Part shown: in pieces, positions 9,315 to 17,290 of the stretch
Layout: each line of letters begins with the position of its first letter
How positions within the stretch are numbered: position 1 is the first letter of the stretch
Assembly (NCBI GenBank): GCA_964509075.1
Contig: CAZDWC010000002.1
Location: 248,001 to 312,000, forward strand
DNA: 64,000 bases
Origin: UBA7239 sp964509075
GTDB taxonomy: Bacteria; Pseudomonadota; Gammaproteobacteria; Pseudomonadales; UBA7239
Direction of reading: 5' to 3'
Position numbers and translations under genes: made by a program
The notes under the pieces: generated by a model
What the model saw: the letters and a program-made list of their open reading frames with translations, nothing else
Database searches by the model: none
What the model was told of the DNA's origin: nothing

Positions 9315-11102
9315 ATGGCTTTACCCGATACATCAGCATCCGGCTTCGTACGCCGCTTTGGCCGACTCGCCGGCGCCTACTGGAATGGCGAGCAAAAATG
9401 GCAGGTACGCGGGCAGACACTGGCACTGCTGCTGTTGACGATGGCACAGGTGGGGCTTGCCATCTGGACCAATTACTGGAACCGCGCGCTGTTCGACACG
9501 CTGGAAAAACGCTCACTACCGGAATTCCTGCTGCAGATTGGCACGTTCGCAATCATTTTCCTGTTGACGATTGCCGTCACCGCCGCGCACCTGCGCGTGA
9601 AACGCTGGCTGCAACTGGGTTGGCGGCAGTGGCTGACTGAAACCCTGCTCAATCGCTGGATGTGTCGCGGCCATCACTACCAGCTGCTGTTCACCACCGG
9701 CGAGCATGACAACCCCGATGGCCGTATTGCCGAAGACATCCGCATCGTCACCGAGACCACGCTGGCACTGGCACACACCCTGGTGTATTCGCTGCTGATC
9801 CTCGGTAGTTTCGTCGACATCCTTCTCAGCGTCACCGGCTCGGCCAGTGTGCCGGGCACCGATGTCAATGTGCCCGGCTACATGGTGTTACTGGCTTTTG
9901 TGTACGCCGGCGTCGGTTCAAGCCTCGGCTTCATGCTCGGCAAACCCCTGATCGACTCCACCAATAAACTGCAGACTGCCGAAGCCAACTTCCGCTTCGG
10001 TCTGGCACATGCGCGGGAAAATGCGGAAGCCGTGGCGCTGATGCGCGGCGAAAAACTGGAGCGCAAGCGTTCGGCGCAACACTTTGCCGCCATTGCCTGG
10101 CAGTGGACGCAACAGACCTTTGCCTACACATGGATTGTGTCGTTCTCGAATGGTTACGGTACGCTGCTGCCGGTTTTTCCCATTCTGGTCGCAGCACCTC
10201 AGTACATCGCCGGCACCATGACACTGGGCGTACTGATGCAGGCGGCACAGGCCTTCCAGAAACTGACTTCGGCACTGTCATGGCCGGTGGACAATCTCGG
10301 CGACATGGCCAAGTGCCGCGCCTCGGCCGACCGCGTGCTCACGCTGCACGAAAGTCTGCTGGCACTGGATGCCAATGCCGCGCAGAGTGACATCCACCGC
10401 ATTGCCATCGGCACGTCACCACACCAGGAAATGCTGTTCAACAACCTTTGCATTGCCGACCCTGACGGCCAGATCGTACTGGAAGGTTTCAACGCGCACA
10501 TCCATCGCGGTGAGCGCGTGCTGCTGGCCGGCAACTCCGCTGCAGCCATCAGCCTGTTCAAGGCCACTGCCGGTTTGTGGCCGTGGGGGCAGGGCGAAAT
10601 CCTGCTGCCTTACGACCAGCAGATTTTCTTCATGCCACAGCGCCCCTTCATTCCTCACGGTACGCTGCGCGCCGCACTGAGCTACCCGCTGCCCGCCGAG
10701 AATTTCAATGACGCCACCGTGCATCACGCACTGGAATGCTCAGGGCTGTGTCACCTGAGCACAAGACTGGATGAAGTCGACGAATGGGATCGCGTGCTGC
10801 CAATGCGCGCGCAACAACGCCTCGGTTTTGCACGGCTTATGCTGCACAAGCCATGCTGGATTTTCATCGAGGAAGCCACGGATGCCTTCGACCCCAAAGG
10901 CGAAGTGCGGATGATGGAAATGCTGTTGCGCGAGTTTCCCAACGCCACCATCATCACCATCAGTTTTCATTCCGATCTGGAAAAATACTATCACCGCAAA
11001 CTGGTGCTGCCGCGCACGCCGGATGGCAAGTTCCTGTTCCAGGCCACGCATTTCTGCGCGCTGCCACGTCGCGTGCCGCGTCAGTACGGCATCAGCGACT
11101 GA
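9315..11102 (+). CDS. SbmA/YddA-type ABC exporter-like protein with degenerate ATPase domain
   Basis: A 595-residue inner-membrane protein: an SbmA/BacA-like membrane domain (about 15-340; WTNYWNRALFDTLEKRSLPEF is near the start) fused to a C-terminal nucleotide-binding domain, as in YddA. The ATPase signatures are broken. Walker A reads GNSAAAIS (406-413) instead of GxxGxGKS and so lacks the catalytic Lys. The ABC signature reads LPMRAQQRLGFAR, not LSxGEQQR. Walker B is IFIEEATDAFD. The family moves peptides, bleomycin or cobalamin-like compounds; SbmA itself has no ATPase domain and is proton driven, so this protein may also not depend on ATP. An in-frame GTG at 9264 could extend the N-terminus. 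The stop overlaps the convergent GH5 gene by 11 bases. Confidence 0.85.
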   Translation: MALPDTSASGFVRRFGRLAGAYWNGEQKWQVRGQTLALLLLTMAQVGLAIWTNYWNRALFDTLEKRSLPEFLLQIGTFAIIFLLTIAVTAAHLRVKRWLQLGWRQWLTETLLNRWMCRGHHYQLLFTTGEHDNPDGRIAEDIRIVTETTLALAHTLVYSLLILGSFVDILLSVTGSASVPGTDVNVPGYMVLLAFVYAGVGSSLGFMLGKPLIDSTNKLQTAEANFRFGLAHARENAEAVALMRGEKLERKRSAQHFAAIAWQWTQQTFAYTWIVSFSNGYGTLLPVFPILVAAPQYIAGTMTLGVLMQAAQAFQKLTSALSWPVDNLGDMAKCRASADRVLTLHESLLALDANAAQSDIHRIAIGTSPHQEMLFNNLCIADPDGQIVLEGFNAHIHRGERVLLAGNSAAAISLFKATAGLWPWGQGEILLPYDQQIFFMPQRPFIPHGTLRAALSYPLPAENFNDATVHHALECSGLCHLSTRLDEVDEWDRVLPMRAQQRLGFARLMLHKPCWIFIEEATDAFDPKGEVRMMEMLLREFPNATIITISFHSDLEKYYHRKLVLPRTPDGKFLFQATHFCALPRRVPRQYGISD

Positions 11103-12231
11103 CGCGCTCTGCCGCATGAAATGAGGCGGGCAGCCAGCCGCGCTCTACACACTCACGAAAACACCAGGCTGGCGTGGTTTCGGTTTTGTAACTCCAGAAA
11201 AACCAGCCGAGATATTTTTCAAATGTCGCCAACTGCGACGCAGCATAACCGCGATACGCCACATTTTCCTGGAACGCGTCCATACGCTCCAGTGCGTGAT
11301 TGAACGGGCCTTCTGCCCAGAGTGACACCACTTTCAGGTCCAGCCCCAGACTCCACTCGCCACAGATGGCGGGCAACTTCAATTCGCGAATGATGCCATC
11401 CGCTTCGCTTTTCCAGTCGACCGCCGATTTGCGGATGTGACCATAGATATCCATGTCGATATCCTCGCGCGCAAAACACTGGTAGCGATGAATATCGAAA
11501 ACCACGTTGCGGAATTCCGGCTCCTGCATGAAGCCGAGATATTCACGCCAGTCGCGAAAGCCGTCGTGAAAAATCACCGCAACGTCGTCCGCTGCACAAA
11601 ACTGGCGAATACATTGATACGCAGCCGTGTTGTAGCGCTTGAGGTAATCCGTCGGCACATCCCAGCGCGGCTCGTTTAACACTTCGATGGCATGCAAGGC
11701 AGCGCGCCCGTTGTAACGCTGCGCCAATCGCGCCAGCACTGACAGCGAATGCTGGAAATACTCTTCTTTGGTATGCCACTCGCACACATCCTTGATACCG
11801 CCGTTATCAAAGCCGTTCTGGCAACCGGGCGCAGCATGCAAATCCAGCACAATGCGAATACCGGTCTGTTCCGCCCATTCAAAAGCGCGATCCAGCACAT
11901 CAATACCACCGGTGACAAACGGATGCGAATTGGCGCCGTACTTTTCGTGATAGGGATAATCCGGCCCGAAAATCCAGTGCCCGAGCGGAATGCGCACCGC
12001 GTTAATGCCGATGCCGGCCAGCCAGACAAAATCATCGCGCGTGACAAAACTGTTCCAGTGCGCGCGCAACTTTTCCGGCGCGCGCTCACCCAGTTCTGCG
12101 CACCAGGAGGTTTCATCAGTCGCCGCCAGGCCTTCAAACAAACTGGGCGTCATCCATTTTTCCAGTACCAGCCAGCCACCGAGATTCACGCCGCGCAATT
12201 GGGTGCCCGCCTTGCCTTGTACCTGCTGCAT
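11092..12231 (-). CDS. glycoside hydrolase family 5 (exo-beta-1,3-glucanase-like)
   Basis: A 379-residue (beta/alpha)8 hydrolase without a signal peptide, hence probably cytosolic. RGVNLGGWLVLEKWMTPSLF at the N-terminus is the signature of exo-1,3-beta-glucanases (GH5_9-like). The acid/base Glu is E187 in VLNEPRW and the nucleophile is E292 in ICGEWSLG. A strong GAGAGGAG ribosome site precedes ATG 12231. It is co-directional with, and 38 bases downstream of, the EEP-fold gene. A cytosolic location suggests it acts on imported or internal glucosides; the substrate is inferred. Confidence 0.88.
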   Translation of the reverse strand: MQQVQGKAGTQLRGVNLGGWLVLEKWMTPSLFEGLAATDETSWCAELGERAPEKLRAHWNSFVTRDDFVWLAGIGINAVRIPLGHWIFGPDYPYHEKYGANSHPFVTGGIDVLDRAFEWAEQTGIRIVLDLHAAPGCQNGFDNGGIKDVCEWHTKEEYFQHSLSVLARLAQRYNGRAALHAIEVLNEPRWDVPTDYLKRYNTAAYQCIRQFCAADDVAVIFHDGFRDWREYLGFMQEPEFRNVVFDIHRYQCFAREDIDMDIYGHIRKSAVDWKSEADGIIRELKLPAICGEWSLGLDLKVVSLWAEGPFNHALERMDAFQENVAYRGYAASQLATFEKYLGWFFWSYKTETTPAWCFRECVERGWLPASFHAAERVSR

Positions 12232-12269
12232 GTTTTGCTACTCCTCTCGCGCCTTCGTATTGCTTTCAC

Positions 12270-13058
12270 TCACAAATCGATATCCGCACTGACAAAATAA
12301 TGATCACTGGGAAAACGTCGACCTTCATGTTCACGGATAACATCGGCATCACCCACGCGCACCGGGCCGCGCGTGAAAATCCAGTCCATCTTGCCGACAA
12401 CGTCTTCCTGCATCCGCACGGGATCATAAGCATCCCCTTGAAATGCATGATAGGTGAAGCCGGGATCCAGCGTTTGATGGCGCGCAAGGTAAGTGTCCTG
12501 CCAGCCGCCGTTTGATAACGCGACAATCACAGGGCTGCCTGCATCGGCATTCATGTCACCAGCCAGTATCTGCACCGCACACTCCGTCCATGCCGCCGAC
12601 TCGGCCAGCAAAACCTCTGCCTGCTTTTCGCGTGCCGGTCGACTGCTGTCATCCAGATGTGTATTCAGAATACGGCTCTGTTTGCCACTCGCACGCTCGC
12701 GCAGATGAACCCACACAGCCAGACGAATGTAACCACTGTTCCAGGAACGGCTGCCCGACTGCTGCGGATATTCCGACAGCCAGTAAGCGCCGGCACCCAG
12801 CAATTGGAAACGCTCGCGATGAAACAGGATGGCATTGGGCGTCTGGTCACTGTCCGGCGCTTCCTTCACTGTGTACAACATATATTCCGGCAAACCCTGC
12901 TGCAGATCCCGTAGCGGCTCCGGGCACAGCTCCTGACAGCAGATCACGTCGGCCTGTTGCCGACGCAGGATCTGCAGGCACAGGTCGCGGCGTTGCGGCC
13001 AGGCGTTGTCTCCGTCCAGCGCGCGTGCATCGCGCAGGTTGCAGCTGAGCACTTTCAC
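12270..13058 (-). CDS. endonuclease/exonuclease/phosphatase (EEP) family protein
   Basis: A 262-residue EEP-fold metal-dependent hydrolase: N7 in LSCNLR, E43 in CCQELC, the NTHLDD His/Asp pair, GDMNAD and the terminal SDHY catalytic His. No signal peptide is seen, so it is probably cytosolic. The start is GTG 13058, with GAGGAG seven bases upstream. The family includes nucleases, sphingomyelinases and inositol-phosphate phosphatases, so the substrate is open; fungal-type GH5 plus EEP pairing suggests small-molecule or sugar-phosphate work, but that is inference. Confidence 0.85.
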   Translation of the reverse strand: MKVLSCNLRDARALDGDNAWPQRRDLCLQILRRQQADVICCQELCPEPLRDLQQGLPEYMLYTVKEAPDSDQTPNAILFHRERFQLLGAGAYWLSEYPQQSGSRSWNSGYIRLAVWVHLRERASGKQSRILNTHLDDSSRPAREKQAEVLLAESAAWTECAVQILAGDMNADAGSPVIVALSNGGWQDTYLARHQTLDPGFTYHAFQGDAYDPVRMQEDVVGKMDWIFTRGPVRVGDADVIREHEGRRFPSDHYFVSADIDL

Positions 13059-13194
13059 ACATATCTCCTCATTTCCGCCCCATTACGCACCGACACTGCA
13101 GCCAGTGCAAGTACCGCTTGCCAGGGCACGGCAAACCGGCACAAGCCTGTCTACACTTGCAGAAGCGTCGTCCATCACACAGGAGATCGTCGCC

Positions 13195-13503
13195 ATGGTT
13201 TCGACTGCCAAATCGCATCGCACCGACTACACAGAAGCCGAGCGCTTTCACAACTACTATGAACGCCTAGTGGTGGAAGAGCTGCTGCGCAGCGACCAGG
13301 AAGCTCGCCACGATCAGGGCTACCTCTCGGATGTCGCCTGTGTCGCCCTAAACCACCTGCCACCGCGCTACGTGCGCTACGATGTCGACATGAGCTTCTT
13401 TCTCTCGCCGCAGGAATACATGGAGATGGAAGACAAGATCCGCGATGCCGTCAGTCACGCCATCACCCATGTGCGCCGCAACCGCAGCCGCGCCCATCCC
13501 TGA
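13195..13503 (+). CDS. ComFB-family protein
   Basis: A 102-residue cytosolic protein with the ComFB core YERLVVEELLRSD...LSDVACVALNHLPPRYVRYD. ComFB was named from the Bacillus competence operon, but the family is wide in proteobacteria and cyanobacteria, where members have been reported to bind cyclic dinucleotides. AGGAG at 13181-13185 supports ATG 13195. It is divergent from the EEP gene. No competence genes are nearby, and an EAL-domain phosphodiesterase is in the same window but 18 kb away. Confidence 0.8.
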   Translation: MVSTAKSHRTDYTEAERFHNYYERLVVEELLRSDQEARHDQGYLSDVACVALNHLPPRYVRYDVDMSFFLSPQEYMEMEDKIRDAVSHAITHVRRNRSRAHP

Positions 13504-13560
13504 CAGCCTGTTTCATTGTCGGCCCCACTCTGTTAGCATGCGCGTCCCGTTTTGACAGTT

Positions 13561-13591
13561 GCCGTGCCTGACAATGTGATCAGGTGGCGGC
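13561..13591 (+). promoter_or_regulatory. leader hairpin upstream of rpmE (candidate L31 autoregulatory leader)
   Basis: GCCGTGCCTGA (13561-13571) pairs with TCAGGTGGCGGC (13580-13591) around an eight-base loop, ending 22 bases before the rpmE start. Gammaproteobacterial rpmE mRNAs are known to have structured autoregulatory leaders; whether this hairpin belongs to that class is inferred from position and pairing only. Confidence 0.4.
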
Positions 13592-13613
13592 GCACCTAGC
13601 CCAGAGGTTGACC

Positions 13614-13829
13614 ATGAAAGCTGACATCCATCCCAAATATGCCGAAGTTACCGCCAAGTGCAGCTGCGGCAACGTTGTCACCACACGCTCAACCCTGTGC
13701 AAGGACATCCACCTCGACGTCTGCGCCGCCTGCCACCCGTTCTATACCGGTCGCCAGAAAGTGGCTGATGCCGGCGGCCGTATCGACCGCTTCAAGCAGC
13801 GTTTCGGCGCGCGCAGCCTTAAAAAATAA
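13614..13829 (+). CDS. rpmE: 50S ribosomal protein L31 (zinc-binding form)
   Basis: A 71-residue L31 protein bridging the 30S head and 50S central protuberance. The four zinc cysteines are present (CSCGN near 16-18 and DVCAACHPFYTG near 37-40), so this is the C+ type rather than the zinc-independent paralogue. ATG 13614 follows GAGG with normal spacing; the reading frame is open to 13584 but the shorter form matches family length. Followed by malic enzyme in the same direction. Confidence 0.97.
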   Translation: MKADIHPKYAEVTAKCSCGNVVTTRSTLCKDIHLDVCAACHPFYTGRQKVADAGGRIDRFKQRFGARSLKK

Positions 13830-13934
13830 GCTTTTTGCATCATCTGCATTGCCATGCGGGAGCTTTCAGTCACAGCGGAATCTCCCGGTGGTTCTACATC
13901 TTCGTCATCGACTCTATCGGGATCTTCAGCAGTA

Positions 13935-15179
13935 ATGTCCGATGATCTGAAACAGGCCGCACTGGACTATCACGCCTTCCCGCAACCGGGAAAACTGGCC
14001 GTGGTACTGACCAAGCCCGCCGACAGCCAGCGCGATCTCTCACTCGCCTACAGCCCCGGCGTTGCCGAGCCTGTGCGCGAGATCGCCCGCGACCCGGAAC
14101 TTGCCTATCGCTACACCTCCAAAGGCAACCAGGTCGCCATCATTTCCAACGGCACTGCCATCCTGGGTCTCGGCAATCTGGGCGCCATGGCCAGCAAGCC
14201 GGTAATGGAAGGCAAGGCGCTGCTGTTCAAGCGCTTTGCCAACATTGATGCGCTGGATATCGAAGTCGATACCGAAGACAGCGAGCAATTCATCAACGCC
14301 GTGGCACTGATCGCCAGCTCCTTCGGCGGCATCAACCTCGAAGATATCAAAGCGCCCGAGTGTTTCGACATCGAAGCCACCTTGATTGAACGCTGCACGG
14401 TTCCTGTCTTTCACGACGACCAGCACGGCACTGCCATCGTCAGCCTCGCCGGTCTGCTCAATGCACTGGAAATTCAGGGCAAGCAACTTGAGAGCGCCCG
14501 CATCGTCTTTCTCGGCGCCGGTGCTGCTGCCATCGCCTGCTGCAACCTGATGATGGAAGCCGGTGCCAAACCGCATAACATTTTGATGCTGGACAGCAAG
14601 GGCGTGATCCACAGCGGCCGCGACGATCTCGGCAGCTACAAGGCGCGCTTTGCCGTGACAACTTCGGCTCGCACACTGGATGATGCTATCGAAGGCGCTG
14701 ACGTCTTCGTCGGTCTTTCAGGCCCGGATCTGCTCAGCGCCGAACAGCTGCTGAAAATGGCACCAAGACCAATCGTGTTCGCTGGCTCCAATCCAGATCC
14801 GGAAATCCGCCCGGAAGTGGCACTGGCCACCCGCGACGACGTCATCATGGCTACCGGCCGTTCGGACTATCCGAATCAGGTCAACAACGTGCTGGGCTTT
14901 CCTTTCATCTTCCGCGGCGCACTGGATGTACGCGCCCGCGTGATCAACAGCGCCATGAAAATGGCCGCTGTCGAAGCATTGCGCAGTCTGGCCAAGGAAC
15001 CGGTACCGCAGGAAGTGCTGGACAGCTACGGCGGTGAAGCATTGAGTTTTGGCCGCCAGTACATCATCCCCAAACCGACTGACCCGCGCCTGCTCGGCCG
15101 AGTTTCCGCTGCCGTGGCCAAAGCCGCTGTAGACAGTGGCGCCGCACAGCTGCCTTACCCTTCGCATTACCCACTATAA
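13935..15179 (+). CDS. malic enzyme, short form without phosphotransacetylase domain
   Basis: A 414-residue oxidative decarboxylase converting malate to pyruvate with NAD(P). The N-terminal malic domain has SLAYSPGVAEPV and the metal-site stretch GGINLEDIKAPECF. The C-terminal Rossmann domain has VFLGAGAAAIACC. The roughly 330-residue phosphotransacetylase-like tail of MaeB is absent, so it is the short bacterial type. ATG 13935 is taken as start because the open frame upstream (from 13854) is Ser/Gly-rich and unlike the family. Confidence 0.95.
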   Translation: MSDDLKQAALDYHAFPQPGKLAVVLTKPADSQRDLSLAYSPGVAEPVREIARDPELAYRYTSKGNQVAIISNGTAILGLGNLGAMASKPVMEGKALLFKRFANIDALDIEVDTEDSEQFINAVALIASSFGGINLEDIKAPECFDIEATLIERCTVPVFHDDQHGTAIVSLAGLLNALEIQGKQLESARIVFLGAGAAAIACCNLMMEAGAKPHNILMLDSKGVIHSGRDDLGSYKARFAVTTSARTLDDAIEGADVFVGLSGPDLLSAEQLLKMAPRPIVFAGSNPDPEIRPEVALATRDDVIMATGRSDYPNQVNNVLGFPFIFRGALDVRARVINSAMKMAAVEALRSLAKEPVPQEVLDSYGGEALSFGRQYIIPKPTDPRLLGRVSAAVAKAAVDSGAAQLPYPSHYPL

Positions 15180-15197
15180 GCAAACCCGCGCCGGTAT

Positions 15198-15890
15198 TCA
15201 GCCGGCGTAGCGCGGCACCAACTGCTCATCTGGCAATAGCGATGCCTCACCGGTGTTGTGCACCACATGCACACAGCGATCATCATAAAACTGCGCCATC
15301 TGGAAATCCTTTTTGCTGGTGATGGGCAACGGTTGCAAGCCCTGTTGCGCCAGCCACTCGCCGATCATCGCCTGCTGCGCCGGATCATCGGCGCGCGCCG
15401 TGAAAATTCGCACGTCGATACCCACCATCTGCCACTGGCGCACGCGATTCAACATGGCAGGCACTGGCTCACCAATATGCGACCAGCTTTGCGGCGAAGC
15501 GGACATCGCCAACGTGCCGTCCAGCTCAACACCGATCCAGCCTCCCGGCACCAACAACAAGAACTGTCGCGGCGTCAGCACGTTGCCGGTGTTGGTTTCG
15601 ACACGCACGCCGCGGTCATCCCAGATCTGCAACAAATCCCTGTCCTTGCGATTGGTGACTGCCAGATCCGGCAGATTGTGTTCACGCAACCACGGTTTGA
15701 TAAATGATGCCAATGTCGGGTCTGTTGCACGCGCGGTAAGCAACCTGACTTCGATGCCTTCATTCAGCCACGCACGCACGCGCGCCAGCATGGGCGCCAG
15801 CATGTCGCCAATAACATCCGTACCGCGTCTTTCATCGTATTTCACCAGCGTGCCGTCCATATCGACACCGATCCAGCCTTTCTGCGTCAT
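15198..15890 (-). CDS. tandem HAD-like protein, second half with altered nucleophile motif
   Basis: A 230-residue cytosolic protein consisting of two homologous halves of about 110 residues. Half one has the HAD motif I GVDMDGTL (D10, D12) and half two GVELDGTL (E122, D124). Both continue with (V/I)R(L/I)(L/F)TARA.DP (motif II-like Thr) and end with a D(D/..)DR.V.V..NTG pattern. Glu in place of the nucleophilic Asp makes half two unlikely to form the usual aspartyl-phosphate, so it may be a pseudo-domain. Convergent with malic enzyme. Substrate unknown. Confidence 0.75.
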   Translation of the reverse strand: MTQKGWIGVDMDGTLVKYDERRGTDVIGDMLAPMLARVRAWLNEGIEVRLLTARATDPTLASFIKPWLREHNLPDLAVTNRKDRDLLQIWDDRGVRVETNTGNVLTPRQFLLLVPGGWIGVELDGTLAMSASPQSWSHIGEPVPAMLNRVRQWQMVGIDVRIFTARADDPAQQAMIGEWLAQQGLQPLPITSKKDFQMAQFYDDRCVHVVHNTGEASLLPDEQLVPRYAG

Positions 15891-15955
15891 CAAACACCCA
15901 CTCAGGATTTACTGCTTCCGCCACGTGCTAGCATAATGATAACTCATACACTCCC

Positions 15956-17266
15956 ATGCAGCCGTTTGCCATGACGACGAAAAACACCAAGGACTTCCTG
16001 CAATTCCTGCAGCAATCACCCAGCCCGTTTCACGCCGTTGCAGGCATGAAACAACAATTGCTGGCAGCAGGATTCGAGGAATTGCATGAAGCAGCCTGCT
16101 GGGATCTCCGCACCGCTGGCCGCTACTTCGTGACACGCAATGATTCTTCACTGATCGCCTTCATCACCTCGCGCCAGGATCCGGCCGAAAGTGGCATTCG
16201 CATGGTCGGCGCACATACCGACAGCCCCTGCCTGAAAATAAAACCGCAACCGGAATTGCAGCGCCAGCACTACCACCAGCTCGGCGTGGAAGTGTACGGC
16301 GGCGTTTTGTTGCACCCGTGGTTTGACCGCGACCTGTCACTGGCCGGACGCGTCATCTACCGCAAAACGGATAGCACACTGGCACAGGCATTGATCGATT
16401 TCCGTCGCGCGATTGCCTGCGTGCCCAGCCTCGCCATCCATCTCGACCGCGACGTCAACAGCGGCCGCGCACTGAATGCGCAAAAAGAACTGCCTCTGTT
16501 GCTGCACACAGGTAGCCCGCAGGAAAAAAACGATTTTCGCCAGTTGTTACTTGTGCAGCTCCAGCACGAGCAACCAGACTGCGAAGCCGAAGCGGTACTC
16601 GATTTTGAAATCTGTGCCTACGACACCCAGCCAGCAGCCGTGACCGGTCTGAAAAACGAATTCATTGCCGGTGCGCGTCTCGACAACCTGCTCAGCTGCT
16701 ACGCCGGCCTGCATGCCCTGCTTGCCAGTGACGGTTTGCAACCTGCGCTGCTGGTATGCACTGACCATGAAGAAGTGGGCAGTGTTTCCTGCTGCGGTGC
16801 GCAAGGACCATTTCTCAAAACCGTACTGGAGCGCTGGCTGGGAACAGGCGAAAGCCTGGCGCGCACGCTGCATCGTTCGCTGTTGGTTTCCGCCGACAAC
16901 GCACACGGCGTGCATCCGAATTACCCGGAAAAACACGATGAAAAACACGGCCCGCATCTCAACAGCGGCCCGGCACTGAAAATCAACGCCAACCAGCGCT
17001 ACGCCAGCAATGCGCCGACGCAGGCACTGTTCCGCCATATCTGCGAACAAAACCATATCCCGCTGCAAATGTTTGTCGCACGCGCCGACATGGGTTGCGG
17101 CAGCACCATAGGCCCATTGACCGCAGCCGAGGTTGGCGTGAAAACGGTTGATATTGGCGTGCCCACCTTTGCCATGCACTCGATACGCGAACTGGCTGGC
17201 ACTGCCGATCTGGAATATCTGCAACAAGCCTTGCAGGCTTTCTTCAATTATCCACAGCTGCCATAA
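15956..17266 (+). CDS. apeB: M18 family aminopeptidase
   Basis: A 436-residue cytosolic dizinc aminopeptidase that removes acidic or other N-terminal residues. Metal ligands are H87 in GAHTDSPCLKIKP, the Asp of ARLDNL, the Glu pair in TDHEEVGS, and the His in the C-terminal part; GCGSTIGPLTA is the M18 C-terminal signature. An ATG at 15971 is an alternative start; neither has a convincing ribosome site. Confidence 0.95.
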   Translation: MQPFAMTTKNTKDFLQFLQQSPSPFHAVAGMKQQLLAAGFEELHEAACWDLRTAGRYFVTRNDSSLIAFITSRQDPAESGIRMVGAHTDSPCLKIKPQPELQRQHYHQLGVEVYGGVLLHPWFDRDLSLAGRVIYRKTDSTLAQALIDFRRAIACVPSLAIHLDRDVNSGRALNAQKELPLLLHTGSPQEKNDFRQLLLVQLQHEQPDCEAEAVLDFEICAYDTQPAAVTGLKNEFIAGARLDNLLSCYAGLHALLASDGLQPALLVCTDHEEVGSVSCCGAQGPFLKTVLERWLGTGESLARTLHRSLLVSADNAHGVHPNYPEKHDEKHGPHLNSGPALKINANQRYASNAPTQALFRHICEQNHIPLQMFVARADMGCGSTIGPLTAAEVGVKTVDIGVPTFAMHSIRELAGTADLEYLQQALQAFFNYPQLP

Positions 17267-17290
17267 GAAACAGCCTGCAACGGAAAGACG

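Noticed and set aside
15189..15207. CGCCGG...CCGGCG hairpin between the convergent malic enzyme and HAD genes
   Set aside because: Only six base pairs and no T-tract; too weak to call as a terminator.
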